Below, piece by piece: positions 35,467 through 46,051 of a DNA stretch of 64,000 nucleotides. Made by a program: the position numbers and the translations under genes. The notes under the pieces are model-generated. The model ran no database searches and was not told where the DNA came from. It saw only the letters and a program-made list of their open reading frames with translations. Every line of letters begins with the position of its first letter. Position 1 is the stretch's first letter. The DNA is from Rutpela maculata (taxonomy: Eukaryota > Arthropoda > Insecta > Coleoptera > Cerambycidae), in assembly GCA_936432065.2 (NCBI GenBank), contig OW386289.2:18124277-18188276 (forward strand), written 5' to 3'.

Positions 35467-35645
35467 ATTGGCTTTTTCGCCTTTTACCGCATTATATACC
35501 TTGGGATCTTTGCCCTTTATACCGCACTTATATACCTTGGGAACTCTGCCCTTTATACCGCAATTATTTTCCTTGGGAACTTTGCCCTTTATACCGCAAT
35601 TATTACCCTTGGGAACTTTGCCCTTTTTACCGCAATTATTTTATT
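35467..35645. repeat. 36-bp minisatellite, about five units
   Basis: The unit TTTGCCCTTTATACCGCAAT plus TATTTTCCTTGGGAAC repeats about five times with few changes. Because 36 is a multiple of three, open frames exist on both strands; on the minus strand (the gag direction) it reads as a 12-residue repeat VPKENNCGIKGK. It lies downstream of the gag stop codon. Confidence 0.85.
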
Positions 35646-35900
35646 AAGTCTTCTTTAATCCTTATTTCGGATGATGCGTCCTCTCTTAATAAAATGCCAT
35701 AATTCATATTTGTTTTTGATCTATCAACCCTTTTTTTTGTTCCAGTATTACCTAAGCTTATTAAATGAGTGTCATTTTTCTCAATAGTTACAAATGGTAC
35801 AATTATATTTTAATAGATTTTTGTTCGTTTCCAATCTTATATTCAATATATTCTCGCGTACGTCCATTTTCACATCTAGGCAAGCTTAAATTTTGTAATA

Positions 35901-36431
35901 TCAAAAATCCTGTTCCGGAGACTTACCATTTATTTGCCCAACCGTCTCTATCCTATTTAAGTTTTCTTGGCATTTAGCAGAGTCATTTTCCTTGTTTATA
36001 CCTATGTTTGCTACCTGTACATAGCTTTTGCTTTCCCTCATGTCATTTTCAAATTGCGGGTTTTCATTTTCCCAACGAACCTGTTTCCTGGGTTCTTGGC
36101 GTATGTTGTTTACTTCCCCCCTCATATTTACTCTCTCTGGCCCTTTAAATTGAGTATTACTGTTGTACCTTGGTTGGTACTGTACATTGTTATTATATTT
36201 GTTTCCGTCTCCCCCTTGATTATTAAAATTCTTGTTCATATTTCCCCCTTGTGGATTAAAAGTTTGATTTTGGTAAAATTCCCTACTTCTATAATTCCTG
36301 TTCATGTCATCACCTTGGTTATTATTAAAATTTCTGTTTAAGTTTCCCCTTTGTTGATTGTAAAAGTTTCTATTTCCCCCTTGACTGACAAATTCCTGTT
36401 TTTCCCAGGGTTGTTGATGTTAAAATTCCTA
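35901..36431 (-). pseudogene. 3' half of LTR-element gag (Asn/Gly/Gln-rich), separated by the LINE insertion
   Basis: The frame resumes to the left of the LINE with EFVSQGGNRNFYNQQRGNL, then NRNFNNNQG and further (N/F)NNQGG-type repeats, and ends KSPEQDF and a stop at 35901. The same asparagine- and glycine-rich motif precedes the LINE at 40905-41030, which shows that a single gag was split. A frame change lies near 36400. The repeats replace the CCHC zinc knuckle usual at this position in gag. Confidence 0.75.
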
Positions 36432-36673
36432 CTTCCTTCTTTTTCTTTCTCTTTTCTTTCTTTTTTTTTTCTTTGATTTTTTTGTCTTTGTGGCTACAGT
36501 ATTTGTAGATAAGATATGTCATCATGTAAAAAAATTAAAAAAATAGAAATATAGTAAAATACAAAAGTTAAAACAACATACATACAGATTAAAAGGTACA
36601 CTAATAACAAACACTTACAAAAGCTACATTAAATAAAACGGAATAAAAGAAAAAACACTGAAATGACTCTAAA

Positions 36674-39604
36674 TTACAATTCTTCTCCAGTTTGTATCTT
36701 TAACACAAACTCCCCAATGGTGTAGAATGCTTTATTTGTTAAGTAATTTTTTAACTTTTTCTTAAAGTCTTGAGCAGGCAAGTCTCTGAGGTTTACAGGA
36801 AGTAAATTGAACATATGGAATCCTGCATAAAAGGGTGATTTTTCGTAAAAAGCATGGTGATGTTGATTTATATATATGTTATTTTTATGTCTTGTATTAT
36901 GAGTGTGAATGTCAGCATATGATGGGAATTTATTTTTGTTTTCATAACTGTATATTAAAATTTTTAATATATAGATACATGCAATTGTTAATATTTTTTT
37001 CTTTTTAAAAATCTCTCTACAGGAGGTACGACTATCAAGGTTATATATTAGTCTAATAACTCGTTTTTGTAAAATGAACACTCTTTGTACATGGGCGGAT
37101 CGACCCCACACAATAATGTTGTAACTAATAGCTGAGTAAAATAAAGCATAATATACTGGCAATAGAGAATCTGGATTAAGTTTATCTTTTAATTGTTTAA
37201 TTGCAAAGTAGGCCTTATTTCATTTTTTTGAGAGAAATGTAATTTGTTCTTGCCATGTTAGCTGGTTGTCAACGATGGTTCCAAGAAATTTTAAATTAGA
37301 TTCAAGTTTAATAGGTTTGTTGTCAAAAGTGAAATTAAAATTGTAGGTTTTTTTAAATTTGTTATGAAATTGAATCATGACTGTTTTTTCACTATTTATT
37401 ATCAATCGATTTTTGTGACACCAATCATGGAACTGAGATAGAGTAGTTCTAACTTTGCTCTCTACTTCTTTTGGATCGTGATGTGAGATAACAACTGATG
37501 TATCATCAGCGTATAAGAAGACTTTACCTTCACTTAGGTGGTCGGGAAGGTCGTTAACGTACAATAGGAAGATTAATGGTCCAAGAACGCTCCCTTGTGG
37601 GGTACCAATGTCAATATTAAAGTGTTTTGATTTTGCATCAGCATGTTTGACATAAAATTTTCTGTTAGATAAATATGATGAAAGACATTTATTAATGTTG
37701 CCACGAATTCCTAGGTTATTAAGTTTCTCTGACACGAAGTCTACATGAAGGGTGTCGAAAGCTCTTGATAAGTCAAAGAATATTCCAATTACAATATCAT
37801 TAATGTCCATTTTATCACTAATTTGTTGGATAAATTCACTAGTAGCAGTTTCAGTTGAATGAGACTTCCTGAAACCATGCTGACAATCGTTCAACAATTT
37901 ATAGGTTTTTAAATATTCATGTATTTTCTGAGAAATGACCGTTTCTATGATCTTAGATATTACACTAATTAGTGCAATTGGACGATAATTTTCAATATTT
38001 GATGAGCAACCGATCTATGGTATTGGGATCAGTACAGCTAGTTTTAAAGCATCTGGAAATTCTCCATGTATCAGGCATAAGTTTATTAAGTGTGCGATAG
38101 GTTCGGATAGAATGTCTCGACAGTTCTTTATCAATTTAATTGAAACTTCATCATCTCCAGTGGATTTTTTGTTATTAAGGTTGGTGATTACTTTTTGAAC
38201 ATCTTCCTTTGTTACAGGAGTGAAAAACATATTTGAGGTTACATTCTTAGATGTTGTACAATTCTCGGATAGGTTTCCATGGAAGTGACTATATAATCTG
38301 TTTGTAACAGTGGTTGAAAAAAAGTTTCCAAAAAGATCTGTTACTTCGCTTTTTTCCGATACTAACTTATTTTCGTGTACTAAAGAAATACAATTTTCGG
38401 TTCTTTTTGTATTATTTTCATTTACTATACTCCATAGAGTTTGTGATTTATTCTCTGATTGTTGTATCTTATTGGTGTAGTAGCTTCTTTTTTCATTTTT
38501 TATCTCGAGTTCGACGTGTTTTTTTAAAAGTTTATAATTGGCATTTAATTCCTCAGAATTGAATAATTTTCTTATATAATTCAAATCTTTTAAGTTTTGG
38601 AGTTTTTTTAACAAAATAGGAGTAAATTGAATTTTCACTTTTTTAGTATTGTTTTTGATAACTTTTTTTGTGCAAATTGGAAAGGCTGCTTCCATGCACC
38701 AATGAAAGTGTTCCCAGAAAAACTCATAGGCAGCATTTATGTTATCAAATGTACTGAGGTAGAAAGTTTCAAAATATGTTGAATCAGATGTATAACGTTT
38801 AGTGAATTCCGATACAGAGAATTCACTAAATTTTCGAAATTTGCAACTTTGCGCTATATTGTTACGATTAACGACTGTACCTCTATTCCATGTAACTGTT
38901 TGAGCAAAATGATCGGAGATACCCGGGTCGAAGTTTTTCAAGGTTAACTTTTCTATGTTAATGTTGGTAATCACATAGTCGATGCTACTTATCGTTAGAG
39001 TGTTTTGTTTGTGTGCGATTCTAGTTGGCTCATGAAACAATGATGTTAGTCCATTAGATGCAATAATATCGTGTAGAAAGACAGAATGTGAGGAGGAGGA
39101 TAGTTTGTCAATATTAAAATCCCCACAGATTAAGATATTTTTGAAGTGATTATCTAGCAGGGTTAGTAAATCAGAAAGTCTCATAATAAATGTGCTTATA
39201 TCACTAGTAGGAGATCTGTAAATACAGATGATTGCAGTATCTTTTTTAAATGAAATTGCTGAACATTCAAAATGTAATTCTAAGGATAATTTACAAATGT
39301 TTGGCAGTTCCTTGCAAAATGATGCCAAATTATTTTTTGCAAATATTACCGTGCCTCCATGCATTTGATTTTGTCGGCAATAACTACTGATCTTTTGGTA
39401 ACCTAAGAGGCTTACCTGCTCAAGCTGGTCACTTTTTGCCCAGTGTTCAGAAAAGCATACAAATGTGGCATTAGTATCATTTAGAAAAAGTTCAAGTGTG
39501 TTACTTTTATTTCCCATAGACTGTACATTAAGATGGAGTAGCGTAAGGTGTTGGATTCCAACCACTGGTGAGTTAGTTGTGTTTACTGGTGATGTAGTAA
39601 TCAA
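36674..39604 (-). pseudogene. LINE ORF2: endonuclease and reverse transcriptase, two stop codons
   Basis: The 976-residue reading has AP-endonuclease motifs LHLNVQSM (24-30), EHW (53-55), YRSP (129-132), GDFN (161-164), SSIDYVITN (206-214) and ISDHF (229-233). The RT part has ENYRPIALIS, FFDLSRAFD (609-617), TPQGSVLGP (668-676) and the catalytic YADD (698-701); the C-terminus carries HTHNTRHKNN. It nicks target DNA and copies RNA onto it. Two in-frame stops, at 38015-38017 (TAG where the family usually has a lysine after IPI) and 37220-37222 (TGA), are the only visible lesions. There is no ATG at its start; entry may be by frameshift from ORF1. Confidence 0.88.
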
Positions 39605-40890
39605 GTTTCCTGTACCAATGCTGGTATTTTCGAAAAAAAAGACGACGCTTGAGGAGATGGAGTCGCAGTTGTGTTGAATCTGGAAGCTTGGGAGATCGAT
39701 GCATTATTTTTATTCATTATGGGTGCCTGTTCTTGAGTATTGTCTTGTTGATTATCTAGGAAACGTTTGCCCATTCGAAAATCAAACCTCGAGAAAAGAA
39801 CTTCGTCAGGCCAAAAGTTTGCGTCATATACTATATCGAGGAGACATGGATCCACTCCTACCATAAAACGTTGATTATTAAGTGTTGGATATCTCATCTT
39901 TAATAGTTTGACGGTGATGTTTGTAGATTTAGTTTTTTCTTTGATGTAGGTTCTGATATCATTCTCAGTCGTTACATCTTTTACATTTGAAAGAAATAGC
40001 CAGATTTTCTTATCTTTATTTATAATTGTCTTGCTCATCCCTTGGAAATTTCCAGAGGTTGACCCTCTTCCCACATTAAACTTTTTATTTTTTTTATTAT
40101 GGTATTTAGGGTATGTAAAGCCATCATTAGTCATTAAATAATTATCCTGAGACACAGGTTTCCTTGTGACCAATTCTGCACTTGTTGCATGGCTTGAGTT
40201 GCAATTTGTTTTTTGGGGTGATAAGGGTTTTTCTAAGTTTACTATATTTTGCATCATCTTTCTTTGTGTATCTTCCAAGGTTCGCAAATTTAAGTTGGTA
40301 TTTTTTGCTGCTTTGAAGTTTTTTGCTTCATTATTTATTTGTATGTTTTTATGTTCATTGATAAGAGGAATTTCTTGTGAATGATTTCCACTATTGCTTT
40401 TGGTAATAATGACATCCCTGCTGTGATTGTTTATTTGTTCACTTGAGTAATTTTCAAAAAATGTTTTTATTTCGTTAGTTAAAAATGTTTTTAGTGTAAT
40501 CAAATTATTATCAGAGATAAAAGTCTGCTGTGTTTGAACATTTCCAGAGTCCAATTTATTCGATTTACTAAGTGATTCTTCTAAAGTGTGTATCTTCTCT
40601 TTTAAAAGTTTATTTATACCTTTCAGCTCTTCATTTAGGTCTGTGAGTAGTTTATTTTCATTTTTAAGAGATTCTATGATTATTTCTGTACTGGGATCTT
40701 CCTCACTGTTGACATCAGAGTTTTCTGGAAATTTTAGTGAAGCAAATTCCTGCTTGTTGCAGCAAATTTTCCTACTAGAACAACTTTTATGAAATATTGC
40801 ACCACAGTTGATACATGTCAATTTTTTAACTACTTTTGTACTGCAATAATTACAGAGAGGTTTCACTTGTGTGTGTTGACCGTCAGCCAT
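39601..40890 (-). CDS. LINE ORF1 protein with N-terminal zinc finger
   Basis: This 429-residue, uninterrupted protein begins MADGQHTQVKPLCNYCSTKV. Cysteine and histidine spacing (C-x2-C-x8-C-x2-C-x4-H-x2-C, then CC) over residues 13-45 resembles the PHD-like finger of CR1-group ORF1 proteins. A coiled-coil-prone stretch (about 70-110, rich in E, L, K and N) follows, then a low-complexity middle. The C-terminal part (about 295-385) starting KKIWLFLSNVKDVTTENDIR looks like a small RNA-binding-type fold seen in such ORF1s. It probably packages the element RNA. It ends with TGA at 39601-39603, overlapping the ORF2 frame by about 110 nt of open sequence. Confidence 0.8.
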   Translation of the reverse strand: MADGQHTQVKPLCNYCSTKVVKKLTCINCGAIFHKSCSSRKICCNKQEFASLKFPENSDVNSEEDPSTEIIIESLKNENKLLTDLNEELKGINKLLKEKIHTLEESLSKSNKLDSGNVQTQQTFISDNNLITLKTFLTNEIKTFFENYSSEQINNHSRDVIITKSNSGNHSQEIPLINEHKNIQINNEAKNFKAAKNTNLNLRTLEDTQRKMMQNIVNLEKPLSPQKTNCNSSHATSAELVTRKPVSQDNYLMTNDGFTYPKYHNKKNKKFNVGRGSTSGNFQGMSKTIINKDKKIWLFLSNVKDVTTENDIRTYIKEKTKSTNITVKLLKMRYPTLNNQRFMVGVDPCLLDIVYDANFWPDEVLFSRFDFRMGKRFLDNQQDNTQEQAPIMNKNNASISQASRFNTTATPSPQASSFFSKIPALVQET

Positions 40891-40896
40891 ATTGAA

Positions 40897-42012
40897 TTAC
40901 CTTCCCCCTTGATTGTTAAAATTCCTGTTCATATTCCCCCATTGTGGATTAAAATTTTGATTATTATTCCGATCTCCCCCTTGACTGTTAAAATTCCTGT
41001 TTTCCTGGGTTTCATAGTTATTATAATTTTGATTAGATGTTAAGTTGTTAGGCATATAATCGTCTATTTCCCTGAGATATTCGATTAAGTTATCCAAGGT
41101 TGAAATTCTTTGGGTAATAATTGCATTTTGTACATTTACTGAAAAATGTCTAGCAATATATTTTACAATTTCTCCCTCCGTAAATTTGGGCTCTAGATGT
41201 ATAACATTGTAAATTTTTCTAAGGACATAATTTTCCCTAGATAGACCTGATTTCTCATTATACTTTCCAGAGAATAAGAAGTTTTGACGGATTTTTTGCT
41301 GAGTGAAATCACTCCAGTATTGTCTTAGTAAAAGTACCTCAAATTCCTCTAAAGATTGGAATTTTCCGCTGATCATTTCAAACCAAAATTCTACTTCTCC
41401 GCGTATCATGCTTTGAATGACTAATTTTAAGTTTGTGTTTCTGGGTAATGTGCTCATATGCTGTTTAAGTCTGGTGATGAAAACTTTTGGGTGCATTCGA
41501 TTGTCCCCATAAAAATAAAAGTTAGTTTTGTTACATGTGTTTATGTATGTATGTGGTGTGTGATTTTGTGTATGTGTGTCTGCCCATTCTCTTATTCTTT
41601 CTGTGTTTAATAACGTCCTACACTCCTGTTCTTTTATTTGTTCTGTTAAACTGTCCCCTTGTTTTTTCATTTTGTTATCCAGTTCTTTCACACTGTCGTC
41701 CACTCTTATTTCTACCTCTTTTCTCATTTCCTCGCGAATTTCTACTGAAACCTCACTTACCCTCATGTTTGTCTCTGTAGTTATGGTTTGTCCCATGGTG
41801 TCCCATCTTTCTTCAAAGTTGTTTACTTTGTTTCATAATTCCATAGCGTCTTCTTCAAATTATTTAATTCTTTCATCCATTTTTCTATTTATGTTTTCTT
41901 CTAACTTGTTTATCTTTTCTGTTATGCTTTCTTCCAATATTGTGTTTTTTCTTCTAATATTCTCATGTTGTTTTCTTGCCATTCCTGTGTTCTTATTTGA
42001 CCGTAGTCTCAT
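40897..42012 (-). pseudogene. 5' part of LTR-element gag with N-terminal coiled coil
   Basis: From an ATG at 42012-42010 the frame reads MRLRSNKNTGMARKQHEN and EESITEKINKLEENINRKMD, with two stops before the uninterrupted 41796-40897 part. That part has a coiled coil (MRVSEVSVEIREEMRKEVEI), then a gag-like core: FYFYGDNRMHPKVFITRL, VEFWFEMISGKFQSLEEF and IVKYIARHFSVNVQNAI. This is the retrotransposon gag pattern of Ty3/gypsy-related elements, where it forms the capsid. The tail has NFNSQGGDRNNNQNFN repeats and is cut by the LINE. Confidence 0.75.
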
Positions 42013-42310
42013 AAGTTATTTTATATAATTCTTATTGTATATACAAACCTTGTTTTTAGATAATAAATATTTTGTTTACTTTGGTTTTATTTACCTTAAA
42101 TAACCTTTCAGATAAATGCAATGTTTGAAAATTTGTCAAATTTGTAATTGGCCAATATTTTGTTTGTTGTTTAATATAACTGTTGTTTTACTTATTCACC
42201 CTGTCCGCCTTACTCACCCTACGTTAGTAAGTTAAATAGCCACGTGTTTGTCGCCAAATATTTGTTATGTTTTTGCTATATTTTATATATTTTAACATGT
42301 AATGTATGTC

Positions 42311-42326
42311 GCCACGTTGGGCACCA
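42311..42326 (-). other. Candidate tRNA primer-binding site of the LTR element
   Basis: On the minus strand TGGTGCCCAACGTGGC follows the right-hand LTR directly. It is complementary to a tRNA 3' end of the type that ends ACGTTGGGCGCCA, as in insect lysine tRNA, with one mismatch. Its position just inside the LTR and upstream of gag fits a primer site. A second copy sits at 33011-33026, beyond the other LTR. Confidence 0.6.
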
Positions 42327-43249
42327 AATATTTGTGATGTATTTGATATTTTAATATATTTTTTTATATTTAATATAGCTTGTTAATATACTTAATTTGT
42401 AAATTAAACTCTTTCTCAGGGTCTCGAGTAGGTTCAACAAACGAACAGAGCGATGTTAAGTGGAAACTTGAAAGATAATACTTTCCTTTTTATTGTTTTA
42501 AAATTTTATTTTGTTGAGCGCTAGGTGACCTTATGTCAACCAAAATTAATTAATAAATAAAACACCAAAATTTAAAAGAACAATAAATAGTGAAATTTTA
42601 TTTAATAGTAATGTCAAATTTGTTCAAGAGATCAATTAGTTTGTTGTATAGATTGCCTGTATGTTTCACTAAAATGGTTTGACAAATTGTTACTAAATTT
42701 CTTAAAATTAACTAAAACTATTGGCCATTTAGACTGTCTATTGCAATTCAATTTTTATTTTAGAGATCTCAATTTTTAATAAAACTCAAAATTTCTTTAT
42801 TTTATTATGAAGACGAAACGAAAACGTAGTAAAAGCTTTTACCTTACCAAAGATTCGGTGGCGCATAGTGTCGCGAACCGGGTCAGACGCACCTTTACAC
42901 TTGACAGGTCTCTAACTTCAGTTGCCACTCTCGGAACTAGATGATTTCTAAACCAAACTGCTGGACTGAAATGGCGGTGTTTACTTTGGACCTCAATATT
43001 TGGAATTTCCACACTTAATTCTTTCTTCTATACCATCCATTTACTTTTCGAAGCACTATATTTTCGATGCACAGTTGAAATTTGTTTACAAAGCCTTCTT
43101 AAAATTTTTGTTGTTTACAATTTTTACAAGTTCAGATTACTTTGAAATATAAACTTATTTTCACATATCCACAGAATATTTGTAATTATTATTTTTATCC
43201 AAACTTTGATAATTAAATTCTCATTTTCTACTTCTCAAAAGTTAGGTTA
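42327..43249 (-). repeat. LTR, right copy (5' LTR by gag direction)
   Basis: Direct repeat of 33027-33987. Both begin GTTAGGTTA-inverse on the sense side and end next to the primer site. Indels between the copies indicate an old insertion. The right border abuts the satellite arm of the foldback at 43250, so the LTR element inserted at or within that structure's edge. Confidence 0.75.
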
Positions 43250-43712
43250 TGGCGGACCAGTTATTTTTTATGCACCCACATGATATGGGTATCAAATGAA
43301 AAGGTTTGATGAGCAGATTGTGAAGACGTCATTTCAAATCCAATATGGAGGACTCCCAAAGATGGCGAACCAGTTATTTATTATGCACTCCCATGATATG
43401 GGCATCAGATGAAAGGGTTTGCTGAGAAGAATACGAAAATAAAATTACGTCATCCAAATCCAATATGGCGGACTCCCAAAGATGGCGGACCAGTTATTTT
43501 TTATGCACCCCCATGATATGGGTATCAAATGAAAGGGTTTGCTGAGTAGAATACGAAGACGTGATTCCAAATCCAATATGGCGGACTCCAAATATGGCGG
43601 ACCAGTTATTTTTTATGCATCCCCATGATATGGGTATCAAATGAAAGGGTTTGCTGAGAAGAATACGAAAATAAAATGACGTGACACTAAATTCAATATG
43701 GCGGACAAATTT
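43250..43712 (+). repeat. Satellite array, left arm (112-120 bp unit, four copies)
   Basis: Units begin at the CAGTTATTTTTTATGCACCC word at about 43258, 43371, 43491 and 43603. Each unit contains ATGATATGGGTATCAAATGA, TTTGCTGAGAAGAATACGAA and one or two ATGGCGGAC words; some include GACGTCAT-type sites. Confidence 0.85.
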
Positions 43713-43987
43713 TTTTAGTTTTTACATTATAATTTGATCGTATAGTGTATTCGCTCATATGTTGCATTCTAAGAAATAGTGAAGGATTCTGTTTAAACAA
43801 GCTTTAAGTTTTATATCGGATAGAAACGACGCAGTGAATATATAAAACTAATTAGGGCATAGTTAAAAATTTTGAAATTAAATTAAAAAAACATTTTTAA
43901 AAACAAGTTTGTATTTATATGCTCTAAAAAGAATAAAATAAATTGTAAATTAAATCAATTATTACGTTATACAATTTATATGATATA

Positions 43988-44127
43988 AAAGCTTGTCGCG
44001 AGATTTACCTGTGCAAATAAACAAGAATACAATATGTAACTTGATCTTGATACAAGTAATTCTAAGAAAAAATGTATGTATTTCATAAAATAAATTTACA
44101 CAGGTAAATCTCGCGACAAGCTTTTAT
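43988..44127. repeat. Hairpin within the left arm (and 49207-49339 in the right)
   Basis: AAGCTTGTCGCGAGATTTAC and its inverse lie about 140 bp apart, each followed by CTGTG; the same pair occurs in the right arm. It may be a small MITE that was present before the large inversion-duplication. Confidence 0.7.
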
Positions 44128-44414
44128 AACATATAAATTGTATAATGTAATAAATTGAAGGGTTTGATTTAATTTAAAGTTTATTTTCTTCTTTTTAGAG
44201 CATTTAAATAAAAGCTTATTTTCAAAAATGTTTTTTTTTTAAATTTAATTTTATTTAGGTACATCCTGTCAAATTTTCCAAATTTTTTTATTATTATAGT
44301 CTAATTTATTCTGAATAGATTTCTTTGACAAAATTTCCAATAATGGGTGGATTCGCCGATAGAGGAGGGCATGAGGAAATCAATACTTTGAAGTTTATGT
44401 TAACAAAACTGTCT

Positions 44415-44609
44415 TAGGCCCACATTAGATTATAAAAATTCTTTGACAAATAACTTTTATGAGAAATGTGATGGTGTAATAGACCAAATTTTATAATTTT
44501 ATAAAATATCGACCATATTTTATAGAATATTATAAAAATATAAAATATAAAAATATCTTTCATAAAAGATTCTTGTTAAATAACTTTTATAGTCTAATGC
44601 GAGCCTTAG
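44415..44609. mobile_element. Short MITE, TIR TTAGGCCCACATTAGATTAT
   Basis: The left end TTAGGCCCACATTAGATTAT and the inverse of AGTCTAATGCGAGCCTTA at the right form imperfect inverted repeats. A third, direct copy of the left end is at about 44661-44695. There is no coding sequence. It occurs only between the large arms. Confidence 0.6.
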
Positions 44610-44699
44610 AGCCGTGTGCTGTTTGTTCAATTTTCAGGTCAATTTTTATACAATTTGAGTAAGGCCCTCATTAGACTATAAAAGTTCTTTGATAAAGAC

Positions 44700-46040
44700 T
44701 TTTTATGAAATAGCTATTTGTGTAACAAGTTAGGAAAAGTGTTTTTTTTCTTATTAGGCATAGTCAAAAATACGTCGCATATGGAAAAAACACTTTTCTA
44801 ACGTGTTGGACATATGATTTTTTTTCTACTGACTTTCGGAAATATGAGATATTTTGGTTTTTTAATTTAGAACTGTACTTGTATAAACAAATAGCAGTAA
44901 AAATTTAAAGTTTATGTAATCTTATAGTATTTTTTAATATAAAAGCAGTAATAATAATTAAAATTAATTAAAAAAAAATTTCAAACCACATTTTTTAGTT
45001 TTTTGTTAGGTTAAATAATTAATAACTAATAGACTATAACAAGTAAAAGCATCGCAATGTCATAATCCTATAAAGTATAGTTGACATAAAGTCTCCACGT
45101 AACGAAACAATTTTCGTGGCTTTTGTTTAACAATTATCCAAAAATATAAACGCAAACTCTAAAAAACTTGTTAATTAACAATAGACTCATTTTATGAAAA
45201 ATCGGTGAAACAATTGTTTTCCAACGGGATATTGTTCCTTTAAGTGTCTAAATAATACCATATATTTTTTAAATTTTTAAATTAATATTTAATAACAAAA
45301 AATATTTTTACTTATTTACAGCCGCTTTTAAAGGATCGCAACGGCTTAGTGTTCGCCCCTATTTTCTACATTAAATTAAAATTATTAATAATAGAGATAG
45401 AGTTTCGGGAGTTGAAACATTTTTATTGGAAATTTCTTCCTCTTTAAGAATCTCTCTTTAAAATTTCTTAAATATTAATAGTTTTCGAGTTATTTGAAAA
45501 AAACGAAACTCTGTATTTTTTCAATCTTCATTTGTTTATAACTTTTGCAGTTGTTCATGTGCGAGTTTGAAACTTTTGCACCTTTTTCTAGACATCATTC
45601 CGAATCTAATGAGCCCTCACTCATATTTTTACGAGCTTTATCAAGAATTAACGCGGCTTTGAACTTGTGAACTAGTCTATAGTTCTTAATTTCATTATTA
45701 AAGCATGGCATTTAACTATGTACAACATTTATGATAAAAACTGTATATGTTTGTATTCCTTAGAACAATGAGAAGCATCTGAAAGTATTTTAAAGATTAT
45801 ACCATTTATGATTTTTTAAATATTTATAATAAACCGAAAATAAACGCATATTTCCCTCTCACTCTGCAAAATTCTATCCTTAAGAACAATATTCTCTTAA
45901 GGTTAAAAATGTGTGTATAAAACTTTTTCTTCGAAGATTTAATCATATTTGAAAAACAACTAATTAGAAACAGTAAAACTTTTAATTTATAATTTGCAAA
46001 ATGCATTGACTAAATAACAAAATCCGTTACTCGTCTTGTT
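44700..46040. other. AT-rich spacer inside the foldback, nothing recognised
   Basis: No conserved frame, RNA gene or repeat partner was found here. Short open frames are not supported by domains. Confidence 0.4.
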
Positions 46041-46051
46041 ATAACCAAAAC

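Larger units (their letters stand above)
36437..40900 (-). mobile_element. CR1/jockey-group non-LTR retrotransposon, nearly intact
   Basis: A two-ORF LINE with apurinic-type endonuclease and reverse transcriptase. It interrupts the gag of an LTR element; CTTCC at 36432-36436 and 40901-40905 may be a short target duplication. Only 10 bp precede the ORF1 ATG, so the 5' UTR is short or slightly truncated. The 3' end is an A-rich stretch with AAAGAAA-type words next to 36437. ORF2 has just two premature stops, so this is one of the younger insertions in the window. Confidence 0.88.

Noticed and set aside
35967..36341. Long plus-strand frames opposite gag and the LINE (35967-36341, 40586-40792, 41576-42028)
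   Set aside because: They are antisense to well-supported coding sequence and consist of hydrophobic, low-complexity translations of it.
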